Source of the DNA: Nitrosomonas oligotropha
GTDB lineage: Bacteria; Pseudomonadota; Gammaproteobacteria; Burkholderiales; Nitrosomonadaceae
Direction of reading: 5' to 3'
Assembly: GCF_009833085.1 (NCBI RefSeq)
Contig: NZ_QRBZ01000021.1
Location: 1-64,000, forward strand
Length of the DNA stretch: 64,000 nucleotides
The notes under the pieces are model-generated. The model did not search any database and had not been told where the DNA came from. It was given only the letters and a program-made list of their open reading frames with translations. The translations under genes were made by a program, and so were the position numbers. Shown piece after piece: positions 27,815-36,405 of this stretch (position 1 is its first letter; every line of letters begins with the position of its first letter).

Positions 27815-28975
27815 ATGAATTATATAAAAAACTTAGTAAATTTTACGCGCGCATTCATTATTTTCCCGGTCATAGCAGCGATATTAACCGTTTCCGCCGC
27901 CCAGGCCTCTTCCGACGATGAAGCCGAATTTATCAAGGCGGCATTCTCCGGACAACCGGAAAACCTCAAACAGATACTGGATAAGGGCGTCAACGTCAAT
28001 TACCAGAATGAAAAGGGATTCAGCGCACTGATCGTAGCCTCGCAATACGGCCACGCCGATAACGTCAACTTGCTGCTGGAAAGGAATGCTGACGTCAATC
28101 TGAAAAACGCCGGTGGCGCTACAGCGCTGATCATCGCCGCCAAAAACGGCCATGCCCAAGTCGTCAACACATTACTCGCCAAAGGCGCGCAAGTAAATGT
28201 GCAAACCACCGATGGCATCACCGCTTTGATGCTGGCGATCCAGAAAGGCCATGACGCCATTGCCGATACGCTGCTGGAAAAAGGCGCGGATATGCATTTA
28301 CAAACGCAGGACAAGCTCACCGCTTTGATCATTGCCGCCATGGACGGCAGAGCCGGCATGGTCGACACCTTGCTGGCAAAAGGCGCGAAAATCGATGCGC
28401 AAGCCGCCGATAATACCACCGCGCTTTATATGGCGGCCAGAAACGGCCACACCGCGATTGTCAAAACACTGCTGGCGAAGAATGCGCCGGTCGATGTCGT
28501 AGCAATCAACGATACCACGCCACTCTACATCGCCGCACAGAACGGACATGGTGAAATTGTCGATGCGCTGCTGGCAAAAGGCGCTAAAACCGATGTGCAG
28601 GATAAAAACGGCGCAACACCGCTTACGCTGGCTGCGTTGATCGGTCACGCCGATGTGGTCAAAGCCTTGATCAAGCATGGCGCCAAAGTCGATCATCGAG
28701 CCACCAACGGATTCACGCCGCTGATCCTGGCGGCGCAAAACGGCCATACGCCGGTCATTGAGATATTGCTGGAAAATGGCGCGAAAATAGATCTGCAAAA
28801 CGACGATGGCATAACCGCCTTGATGTGGGCTGCATTACACGACCATGCGGATACCGTGAAAGTGCTGCTGGCCAAAGGCGCTGACCCGAAAATCAAAAGC
28901 AAGACCGAAAAAACCGCCGCTGAAATAGCCAAAGATCCTGCCATCGCTGAGCTGCTGCAAGCTGCTGTGAAGTAA
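27815..28975 (+). CDS. Secreted ankyrin-repeat protein
   Basis: 386 residues: a signal peptide (FIIFPVIAAILTVSAAQA) and then about ten 33-residue ankyrin repeats, each with the G-ATAL-LAA-NGHA-VV-TLLAKGA pattern (for example GATALIIAAKNGHAQVVNTL). The repeats are close to one another at the protein and DNA level. A periplasmic scaffold or protein-binding role is likely; partner unknown. ATG at 27815 has AGGTG 6 nt upstream; an in-frame GTG at 27806 is less likely. Confidence 0.88.
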   Translation: MNYIKNLVNFTRAFIIFPVIAAILTVSAAQASSDDEAEFIKAAFSGQPENLKQILDKGVNVNYQNEKGFSALIVASQYGHADNVNLLLERNADVNLKNAGGATALIIAAKNGHAQVVNTLLAKGAQVNVQTTDGITALMLAIQKGHDAIADTLLEKGADMHLQTQDKLTALIIAAMDGRAGMVDTLLAKGAKIDAQAADNTTALYMAARNGHTAIVKTLLAKNAPVDVVAINDTTPLYIAAQNGHGEIVDALLAKGAKTDVQDKNGATPLTLAALIGHADVVKALIKHGAKVDHRATNGFTPLILAAQNGHTPVIEILLENGAKIDLQNDDGITALMWAALHDHADTVKVLLAKGADPKIKSKTEKTAAEIAKDPAIAELLQAAVK

Positions 28976-29000
28976 CTGGTCCACTCCACGCATCGACGCG

Positions 29001-29753
29001 ATGTCAGAACAAAACAACCAGCCGTGCAAAAAATCCCTGGTGTTCGCGCATCGCGGCGCTAACCGGGAAGCGCTGGAAAACACCCGAAGCGCTTTTGATA
29101 AAGCGTTAGGGTATGCCATCGACGGCATCGAAACCGACGTGCAGTTGAGCCGGGATAAAGTTGCTGTGCTATGGCACGACCGCTTTCTGAACAAAATTGG
29201 CTTGGACGGTAAACGCATCGACGATTTCGATTACCGCGAGCTCAAGGCATTGATCCACCCGGAATCGGATGGCGAAGGCATCGTGACCTTGCAGGATTTT
29301 CTGGCCGATTACCGCAGCCGCTGCCGGTTGCTCATTGAAATCAAGAATCGCGACTGGGAAGCGATTTCCCGTCATCAACTGAAAATCCGCCAAACACTCG
29401 ATCTGATCGGGCAAAACCCGGATCAGCGCATTGTCGTTTCCTCGTTCAATCTGCCCAGTCTGGCGTACGCGCATCAATACAACCCGGCATTTCCGCTGGT
29501 ATACAATTTTGAAGACGACCAAACCGTCGCCGATGCGCGTGCGCTTTTAAGCACGCATGCATTCCTTCACGGGCTTTGTGTGCCGATTCAAAGTCTGGAT
29601 CATGAAATGGTCGATCTGTTACGCGAACAGAGTAAATGTGTCGCGGTTTACACCTGTAACAGCGATGCGGAGATCACAACAGCCCTGCAATTGGGCGTGG
29701 ATATTCTGATCAGCGATGTGCCGCAACAAGCGCTGATGCTGCGCGATCGATGA
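29001..29753 (+). CDS. Glycerophosphodiester phosphodiesterase
   Basis: 250 residues. FAHRGANREALENTRSAFDKAL has the catalytic HRG-(x)-ENT, then IDGIETDVQLSRDKVAVLWHD gives the metal-binding E-D and the second His. It splits glycerophosphodiesters into G3P and an alcohol. No signal peptide, so a cytoplasmic UgpQ-like enzyme. The stop overlaps the next gene by 4 bp (ATGA). Confidence 0.92.
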   Translation: MSEQNNQPCKKSLVFAHRGANREALENTRSAFDKALGYAIDGIETDVQLSRDKVAVLWHDRFLNKIGLDGKRIDDFDYRELKALIHPESDGEGIVTLQDFLADYRSRCRLLIEIKNRDWEAISRHQLKIRQTLDLIGQNPDQRIVVSSFNLPSLAYAHQYNPAFPLVYNFEDDQTVADARALLSTHAFLHGLCVPIQSLDHEMVDLLREQSKCVAVYTCNSDAEITTALQLGVDILISDVPQQALMLRDR

Positions 29754-31336
29754 AACGGGATTTTGCCGCGCTACATCATCAACCCTTCGATCTTTTGGTG
29801 TGCGGCGGCGGTATTTACGGTGCATGGACTGCGTATGACGCCGCATTGCGCGGGCTGAAAGTCGCTCTTGTCGAGCAAAACGACTGGGCCAGCGCCACGT
29901 CGTCCGCATCGAGTAAATTGATTCACGGCGGTCTGCGCTATCTGGAAACGTACGACTTCAAACTGGTCAGTAAATCGCTGAAAGAGCGCACCCTGCTGCT
30001 GCATAACGCACCACACCGCATTTGGCCGCTGCGCTTTGGCGTGCCCGTATACGCGCAGCAGCGTCTAAACCGCCTACAACTAAAATTGGGGTTAACGCTG
30101 TACGATTTTCTGGCACATGACCCGGAGCCGTGCATGCAGCACCGCTATTTCAATCCGGAACAATTCACTGCACATTTTCCGGCGCTCACCGATGTTGCAC
30201 TGAAAGGCGGTTTCACTTACGCCGATGCGCAAACCGACGATGCACGCTTGGTGCTGGAACTCATCGCCGGTGCGCTGGCAGCTGGCGCGCACTGCGTCAA
30301 TTACTGCCAGCTGATGCGATTATTGGAAACCGATGGTAAAGCGGACGGCGCGATCATCCAAGATCAGCTCACGCAAACTCAGCAAGAAATCCGCGCCAAG
30401 CAGATCGTTTTCACCACCGGCCAGTGGCTAGCGCAAGAACCGCCCAGCAGCGACTGGTGCCGTCTGGCCAAAGGTGTGCATCTGCTCATGCCCGCGGTGC
30501 TGAACGATGAAGCTTTATTGCTGACAGCGCAGTCCGATGGCCGGGTGTTCTTCATGATTCCCTGGTATGGTTTAACGCTGGTCGGCACCACCGATACCGA
30601 TTTCACAGGCGATGTGAAAACAGTCCGTGCCGACGACAGCGATATCGATTATCTGCTCGCCGCCGCCAACGGTTATTTGAAAACACCGTGGACTAAAGCC
30701 GATATCATCGGCCGTTTTGCCGGTGTGCGGGTTTTCAAGCAACCTGCAAAAACTGCTTCCGCCAGTTCACCCTCTGCGGTCAGCCGCGACTGGGAGCTAA
30801 AAACCGACGCTAACGGTGCGCACTATGCCATCGGCGGAAAAATTACCTCATCGCGCCAGGATGCCGCCCGCATCGTCGACACAGTGTGTGCACAACTGCG
30901 CATCGCACAACCTTGCGCCACGCAAAGCAACCGTTTCCCTTGGGCGCCGCAAGAGGCTTTTCCGGCATGGTTTAACATGATGCAAAACCGCGCGATACAG
31001 TTAGGCATCGATGCGCAAAGCGCCAAATGGCTGCTGCGCCGTCACGGCACGCACACCGCTGCAATCTTTCGCAGCATCGAGGAAGATGCCGGCCTGGCAC
31101 AACGCATCGTTCCGGCGCTACCGTTCATTGTTGCCGACCTGATGCATTGCGCAACGAACGAAATGATCGTCCATCTCGACGATCTGTTACGCCGCCGCCT
31201 GCCGTTACTGATCCTCACCAAACTGACGCAGGATCAGTTACAGCAGATCGCCTCACGCGTGGCGGCACCCTTGCAATGGGATGATGCGCGCCTGCATCAG
31301 GAAATTGGGCGCTGCGCACCATGGATCGCACACTGA
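29750..31336 (+). CDS. glpD: FAD-dependent glycerol-3-phosphate dehydrogenase
   Basis: 528 residues. LLVCGGGIYGAWTAYDAALR is the FAD-binding Rossmann motif, and SATSSASSKLIHGGLRYLE is the GlpD/GlpA signature. It oxidises G3P to DHAP, passing electrons to quinone at the membrane. Overlaps with both neighbours (4 and 16 bp) show tight coupling. Confidence 0.9.
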   Translation: MKRDFAALHHQPFDLLVCGGGIYGAWTAYDAALRGLKVALVEQNDWASATSSASSKLIHGGLRYLETYDFKLVSKSLKERTLLLHNAPHRIWPLRFGVPVYAQQRLNRLQLKLGLTLYDFLAHDPEPCMQHRYFNPEQFTAHFPALTDVALKGGFTYADAQTDDARLVLELIAGALAAGAHCVNYCQLMRLLETDGKADGAIIQDQLTQTQQEIRAKQIVFTTGQWLAQEPPSSDWCRLAKGVHLLMPAVLNDEALLLTAQSDGRVFFMIPWYGLTLVGTTDTDFTGDVKTVRADDSDIDYLLAAANGYLKTPWTKADIIGRFAGVRVFKQPAKTASASSPSAVSRDWELKTDANGAHYAIGGKITSSRQDAARIVDTVCAQLRIAQPCATQSNRFPWAPQEAFPAWFNMMQNRAIQLGIDAQSAKWLLRRHGTHTAAIFRSIEEDAGLAQRIVPALPFIVADLMHCATNEMIVHLDDLLRRRLPLLILTKLTQDQLQQIASRVAAPLQWDDARLHQEIGRCAPWIAH

Positions 31337-32730
31337 TTTCAGCCGCCGCCGTTGCGCTCGATTTGGGTTCAACCTCGATCAAAGCCGCTTTATTGGACCG
31401 GCAGGGAAACCTCCAGCATATCGTCACCCAGCCCGCACCTGTAATCGATAGCCGTGATGGGCGATACGAAAGCAGCGCATCGGATTATGCCCGGATCGCC
31501 GCGCAAGTGCTGCAAGACTGCATCGCACAAGCAAACAACAAACCGCCGCTGGGATTGTGCAGCCAGCGTTCATCCTTTCTGCTTTGGGATAAAGCCAGCG
31601 GTGAACCGGTGACGCCTTTGATTTCGTGGCAGGATGACCGGGGGAAAAGCTGTTGCGAGCACTTGCATGCATCGGAGGAAACCTTGCACTCGCTGACCGG
31701 CTTGCGCTTGACACCCTATTACTTCGCCCCCAAGCTCAGTGTGCTATTGCAGGAAAATCCGCCATGGCGTGAGAAGCTGGTCCAAGGCGAATGGCTGGCA
31801 GGCACCTTGGATACTTTCCTGATCTGGCGCTGGACCAACGGTGCGCATTTTGTCACCGACGCTTCGATGGCTGCGCGCACGCTATTGATGGATATCCACC
31901 GGCAACAATGGTCTGACACTTTGTGCCATCTGTTTGATATTCCCCGTTCGATTTTGCCGCACCTCAAGCCTTCCACCGGTTTGAACTTGCCGTTGAATAC
32001 CGGTGTAACTTTGCAAGCCAGCGTTGGCGATCAATCCGCCGCGCTCATCGCCAGCCTGACCGATCGCTCTTCCGAGGCTTTGGTGAATCTCGGCACCGGC
32101 GGTTTCGTGATCCGTTCCCTTGCCGCGGAGACATCAGCGTTTGGCGGTTACCTGCACACCTTGGTCTATCAGGATAACCAGCGGGAAACACAGTTTGCCG
32201 TGGAAGGCACGCTCAACTCCATCGCCGCCGCGCTCGCGCCTTATCCGGTCAAGGATTGCAACGTCGAAGATCTAGCGCAAAGCGATATTTTCTGTCTGGC
32301 GGAGCCGAGCGGTTTAGGCGCGCCGTATTTCCGCAACGACTGGGGTATTCATTTCTCGCAATCCGTATCCGGTCTGACCGCACGGCAAATCGGCGCATTG
32401 TTGCTCGAAGCGATTATTTTCCGGGTGGCACGCATTGTGGAAGATTTTCACCGGCACTCGCCATTGACCAGAATCTATCTGTCGGGCGGATTATCCGAAT
32501 TGCTTTGTCTGCGGCACAGCATCGCGCAGTGTGCTCCCTGCCCGGTTTCGCATTTGCAGCAAAAGGAAGCGAGTCTGCTGGGCGCGGCATTACTCGCGAG
32601 CGAACATAAAATCAAACGCCACCGGAACGCTGAAGACATCGCAGTTCTCAATGGCAACAACGCGTTAGTCCAAAAATACCGGCACTGGAAAGTCTGGTTC
32701 GATGCGTTATTAAAAACACCTAATCATTAA
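31321..32730 (+). CDS. FGGY-family carbohydrate kinase, glycerol kinase-like
   Basis: 469 residues. ALDLGSTSIKAALLDRQGN is the N-terminal ATPase phosphate-1 motif, QRSSFLLWDKASGEPV resembles the GlpK QR-E/S-T region, and LVNLGTGGFVIRS is the phosphate-2 loop. The operon points to glycerol as substrate, making G3P for the adjacent dehydrogenase, but it is shorter than E. coli GlpK (502 aa) and substrate residues could not be aligned with certainty. Confidence 0.85.
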   Translation: MDRTLISAAAVALDLGSTSIKAALLDRQGNLQHIVTQPAPVIDSRDGRYESSASDYARIAAQVLQDCIAQANNKPPLGLCSQRSSFLLWDKASGEPVTPLISWQDDRGKSCCEHLHASEETLHSLTGLRLTPYYFAPKLSVLLQENPPWREKLVQGEWLAGTLDTFLIWRWTNGAHFVTDASMAARTLLMDIHRQQWSDTLCHLFDIPRSILPHLKPSTGLNLPLNTGVTLQASVGDQSAALIASLTDRSSEALVNLGTGGFVIRSLAAETSAFGGYLHTLVYQDNQRETQFAVEGTLNSIAAALAPYPVKDCNVEDLAQSDIFCLAEPSGLGAPYFRNDWGIHFSQSVSGLTARQIGALLLEAIIFRVARIVEDFHRHSPLTRIYLSGGLSELLCLRHSIAQCAPCPVSHLQQKEASLLGAALLASEHKIKRHRNAEDIAVLNGNNALVQKYRHWKVWFDALLKTPNH

Positions 32731-32852
32731 TCTTAAAAAGGTTACCCGCACAAATTATCAATCCTGTAGAATCCGCGTTGCAAATATTCAACCGGTTTAT
32801 TTTTCTCTATCAGCTAACAAGAATTCATTGCATAACCGCATGATATACAATG

Positions 32853-32882
32853 CATAACTAACGACATTCGCTGTTAGTTATG
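32853..32882 (+). promoter_or_regulatory. Inverted repeat upstream of protoglobin
   Basis: CATAACTAAC (32853-32862), 10-nt spacer, GTTAGTTATG (32873-32882) is a perfect 10-bp inverted repeat ending 36 bp before the protoglobin start. GCATAAC also occurs about 20 bp upstream (near 32830). It could be an operator or a leader hairpin; it does not resemble an FNR or NsrR box. Confidence 0.5.
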
Positions 32883-32918
32883 GTGATTAACCTCGTAAAC
32901 ATTTAAAAAGGAAATTTT

Positions 32919-33509
32919 ATGGCAACAAATATACCTGGCTATACCTACGGTACCGCTGCTGTTGGAAAATCTCCCGTATCCCTGGATGATTTCGCCAAAT
33001 TGAAACAAGCATCGCTGTTCGGCGATGACGATGTGCGTTATCTGAAAATGTCGCACGACATATTGAAAGATCAAGTCGAGCAAATTCTCGACGTCTGGTA
33101 CGGTTTTGTCGGCTCAACCCCTTTCCTGCTGCACTACTTCACCAATGCATCCGACGGTCAGCCTAACATGGACTACCTCGGCGGCGTGCGCAAACGTTTT
33201 GGCCAATGGATTCTGGATACCGCCAACGCGGAATACAATCAAGACTGGTTGAACTATCAACACGAAATCGGTCTGCGTCACCATACCACCAAGAAAAACA
33301 CCACGGACAACGTCAAAGCGGTGCCGATCATTCATGTGCATTACATTTTTGCACTGCTGATCCCGATTACCACCACCCTGCGTCCGTTCCTGGAAAAAGG
33401 CGGTCATTCCCGCGATGATGTGGATCGCATGCAAGACGCATGGCGCAAATCCGTGCTGATGCAAGTGATTCTGTGGTCACAACCTTACATCAAAACTGGC
33501 GAATTCTAA
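32919..33509 (+). CDS. Protoglobin-domain heme protein
   Basis: 196 residues, a single protoglobin domain (globin-coupled sensor globin fold without a signalling partner). Recognisable segments: DDVRYLKMSHDILKDQVEQI, WYGFVGSTPFLLHYF and EIGLRHHTTKKNTTD, the latter holding the likely proximal His region. Single-domain protoglobins bind O2, NO or CO. AAGGA lies before the ATG. Regulation may involve the inverted repeat just upstream. Confidence 0.85.
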   Translation: MATNIPGYTYGTAAVGKSPVSLDDFAKLKQASLFGDDDVRYLKMSHDILKDQVEQILDVWYGFVGSTPFLLHYFTNASDGQPNMDYLGGVRKRFGQWILDTANAEYNQDWLNYQHEIGLRHHTTKKNTTDNVKAVPIIHVHYIFALLIPITTTLRPFLEKGGHSRDDVDRMQDAWRKSVLMQVILWSQPYIKTGEF

Positions 33510-33518
33510 TTTCGCACT

Positions 33519-33540
33519 GGAGAGCGGTCTCCCGCTCTCC
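33519..33540 (+). terminator. GC-rich hairpin after protoglobin
   Basis: GGAGAGCGG, 4-nt loop, CCGCTCTCC forms a perfect 9-bp stem 9 nt after the protoglobin stop. No U-tract follows, so it may be a 3'-end stabiliser or partial terminator before the glycosyltransferase gene. Confidence 0.5.
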
Positions 33541-33580
33541 ATCCTGAATCCACATATTCACCTACAATCCCAAGCTGGCC

Positions 33581-34306
33581 ATGCATCTGTCGATCGTCAT
33601 TCCCGCTTTTAACGAAGAACAGCTGATTCTGGACTGTTTGGACTCCATCACAGTATCGGTCAGCGCCAACGCAAAACCCGGTTTTACCCATGAAGTCATT
33701 GTCGTGGACAACAATTCCAGCGACAAAACCGCGGAATTGGCCACGCAAGCAGGCGCAAAAGTGGTATTCGAGCCGGTCAATCAAATCGGCCGCGCGCGTA
33801 ACACCGGTGCTGCGGCAGCTACGGGTGACTGGCTGCTGTTTGTCGATGCCGACAGCTTATTGAATCCCGGCATGGTCACCGATATTCTGCACATGATTGA
33901 AAGCGGAAAGTATGTCGGTTGCGGCAGTGTCATGCATATGCCCGGTTTGCCGTGGTGGGGTAATGCCGCGATGCGGCTGTGGACTATGTGCTCGGTCACC
34001 TTCCATTGGGCATCGGGCGCGCTGGTCGTTTGCCGTACCGATGCGTTTCGCGACGTGGGCGGCTTTAACCAGGAATTGTTCGCCGCCGATGAAATCGATC
34101 TCAGCCAACTGCTCAAGCAATGGGGCCGCAAACGCGGCTTGAAATTCACCATCTTGACCCGCCACCCGCTGGTGACTTCACCGCGCAAGGTAAAACTTTA
34201 TACCGGCCGGGAAATCGCCGGGCAAATATTCAGCGTCATGTTCAGTCCACGTAAGACGCTGCAGGATAAAAAGAAACTGCCGATTTGGTACGACGGACGG
34301 CGCTAA
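33581..34306 (+). CDS. Family 2 glycosyltransferase
   Basis: 241 residues. LSIVIPAFNEEQLILDCLD is the GT2 nucleotide-sugar start, EVIVVDNNSSDKTAELA the second strand, and LLFVDADSLLNPGMV holds the DxD metal site. There are no strong membrane helices except a weak one. No neighbour identifies the product. Confidence 0.88.
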   Translation: MHLSIVIPAFNEEQLILDCLDSITVSVSANAKPGFTHEVIVVDNNSSDKTAELATQAGAKVVFEPVNQIGRARNTGAAAATGDWLLFVDADSLLNPGMVTDILHMIESGKYVGCGSVMHMPGLPWWGNAAMRLWTMCSVTFHWASGALVVCRTDAFRDVGGFNQELFAADEIDLSQLLKQWGRKRGLKFTILTRHPLVTSPRKVKLYTGREIAGQIFSVMFSPRKTLQDKKKLPIWYDGRR

Positions 34307-34872
34307 TGTAAATTGTAAGACCTGACTTCTCAAGCAGCTCCGTTTTCCATCCCGATACCTCCAAACACGACTCACCTGCCTGCTCTTAAGCTTGCGCTAA
34401 TTTGCGGCGGCACCGGGCGCCCGAACATATTGGCAGCATCGAGAGCGCTCTCTGGCATCAATGAACGAATTACCTGCCTTATTTGGACCTGAACAACCCA
34501 TCCTTACATCAAAGCTTGAAATGAAGTCGATCGGTTGATAAACAGCAAGAGCATTTGCATAGCTCCTTCTACGTCAATTGCGCTGGCGCCTAATCACCCG
34601 GCTTTTCCTGATCAATACCCATCTTCGTGTGTTGCAAAACCCGGTAGCAACTCAATCAACCGGGATCTCGCATTTAACTCTGGGATTGTGATTTTTCTCA
34701 CAGCGCAAGACTGCTAGGTTATTTAGACTATAACCACTAGTTCAACAAGACTATAGCCAGTCTTTATTTATTCAACTAGACTACGCCCCAATTTTCAGCA
34801 CTTGGCTGAAACTTTGTTGCGCTAAATTTTGAGAAAGATTTAGCCATTTTATCCACAGATAGGAGAAAGTAA
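34307..34872. other. 566-bp intergenic region with phased repeats
   Basis: No convincing gene. TTCAACAAGACTA (34741-34753) and TTCAACTAGACTA (34771-34783) are direct repeats exactly 30 bp apart; a third AGACTAT lies at 34725-34731, and AAGACT-6-AGTCTT is an inverted repeat at 34747-34764. All lie 90-150 bp before the cytochrome gene and are candidate activator sites. The first 400 bp hold nothing I recognise. Confidence 0.5.
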
Positions 34873-36330
34873 GTGAAGAACAAGAACAACATTAAGCTGC
34901 AGGCAATATCAGCATTACTTATCATGCTGGCAGCGCCCGCATTTGCCAAAGACAGCCATGATCGCGATGACGATCATGATCATCACTCAAACCGCCTGCC
35001 TAATATGTTCAGCGCGGAAAATAACCATGGGAGAGATGCGACCTATAGCACAGCAGGTTTTATCGATCTGAATAACCCATTTTTCAAAAGTATCGGAACC
35101 AATGGCCGCAGCTGCGTTTCCTGCCATGCACCGAATCAAGGATGGACCATCACTCCGCAAGAAGTGAAGAAACTTTTCAACAAAACAAAAGGCTTGGATC
35201 CGCTTTTCCGTCTGGTGGATGGCGCTAACTCTCCCCTCGCGGACGTGACCACGGTTACAAAACGCCGCGCGGCTTACAGCATGCTGCTTGAAAAAGCCAA
35301 TATCCGTGTGGGAATCGGTATTCCCAGCGGCGCGGAATTTGAATTGATCGAAGCCGACGATCCTTATGGCTTCGCCAGCGAAACCGAATTGTCTTTATTC
35401 CGTCGTCCGATGCCAACCACCAACCTGAAGTTTCTTAGCACCGTCATGTGGGATGGCCGCGAAACCACGCTGAAGCCAGGCTCCAGTGATTGTATTTTCG
35501 GCACATCGACTTGCTTCTCTCCGGTATCGTTTGACTTGAGCACACAAGCCAATCACGCCACACGCGGCCATGCCGAAGCGCTGCGGGATCTGACCGACGA
35601 AGAGCGCGACGCGATCGTAGCATTTGAATCCGGACTATTCACTGCGCAAATCGAAGATAATGACGCCGGTAAACTTACCGAAGAAGATGCACTCGGCGGA
35701 CCTAGAGCGCTGAAAAAACAAAAGTATCACTTTGGTATTAACGATACATTAGCGGGCGACTACAAAACACGCGAACCATTTAATCCCAATGCGATGTCGC
35801 TCTATGACAGCTGGAACCGCTTCAAAACAACCAAATCCACTCATGGCACCAAAAGCGCACGCGCTGCCATTGCACGCGGACAAGCGCTATTCAACAGCAA
35901 ACCGATCTTGATCAAAGGGGTAAAAGGCATTAATGATGATTTGGCTGTGAGCGTACTGCCAGGCACATGCACAACATGCCATAACACCCCGAATTCGGGC
36001 AATCACTCCACACCAATGCCGCTGGATATCGGTATTGCCGACGAATCGCGCCGTACACCGGATATGCCGCTGTACACCCTGAAAAACAAAACGACCGGTG
36101 AAATCGTCAAAACGACCGATCCAGGCCGTGCGCTGTTGACCGGCAAATGGAAGGATATTGGCCGCTTCAAAGGACCTATTCTGCGTTCGGTTGCTTCACG
36201 CCCACCTTACTTCCACGATGGCTCTGCACCGGATCTGCAATCCGTGGTTGAGTTTTACAACACCCGCTTCAGCATCGGCCTGACCGAAAGAGAAAAAGCC
36301 GATCTCGTGGCTTTCCTCGCAGCGCTGTAA
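34873..36330 (+). CDS. Di-heme cytochrome c, MauG/CCP-like
   Basis: 485 residues with a signal peptide (AISALLIMLAAPAFA), a short Asp/His-rich mature start (DSHDRDDDHDHH), and two CXXCH sites: CVSCH at 81-85 and CTTCH at 366-370. The end, SVASRPPYFHDGSAPDLQSV, is the di-heme cytochrome-c peroxidase/MauG C-terminal signature. Likely periplasmic; peroxidase or substrate-oxidising role unknown. Start is GTG with AGGAG 7 nt upstream. Confidence 0.87.
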   Translation: MKNKNNIKLQAISALLIMLAAPAFAKDSHDRDDDHDHHSNRLPNMFSAENNHGRDATYSTAGFIDLNNPFFKSIGTNGRSCVSCHAPNQGWTITPQEVKKLFNKTKGLDPLFRLVDGANSPLADVTTVTKRRAAYSMLLEKANIRVGIGIPSGAEFELIEADDPYGFASETELSLFRRPMPTTNLKFLSTVMWDGRETTLKPGSSDCIFGTSTCFSPVSFDLSTQANHATRGHAEALRDLTDEERDAIVAFESGLFTAQIEDNDAGKLTEEDALGGPRALKKQKYHFGINDTLAGDYKTREPFNPNAMSLYDSWNRFKTTKSTHGTKSARAAIARGQALFNSKPILIKGVKGINDDLAVSVLPGTCTTCHNTPNSGNHSTPMPLDIGIADESRRTPDMPLYTLKNKTTGEIVKTTDPGRALLTGKWKDIGRFKGPILRSVASRPPYFHDGSAPDLQSVVEFYNTRFSIGLTEREKADLVAFLAAL

Positions 36331-36367
36331 TGTTGAAAACCACATCCGCCGGTTAGGGGATGGAAAC

Positions 36368-36401
36368 GGGCCAATTTATGCTTGACTGGATAAATTGGCC
36401 C
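36368..36401. terminator. Convergent terminator hairpin
   Basis: GGGCCAATTTAT, 10-nt loop, ATAAATTGGCCC is a perfect 12-bp stem between the cytochrome (plus) and the P-type ATPase (minus), serving either strand. U-tracts are weak on both sides. Confidence 0.65.
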
Positions 36402-36405
36402 TTCA

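Noticed and set aside
28000-28900. Repeats in the ankyrin gene as a possible CRISPR or tandem DNA array
   Set aside because: The period is 99 bp, in frame, and explained by the 33-residue protein repeat.
34535-34717. Small plus-strand open frame in the gap before the cytochrome
   Set aside because: 60 codons, no ribosome-binding site, no family; left as intergenic.
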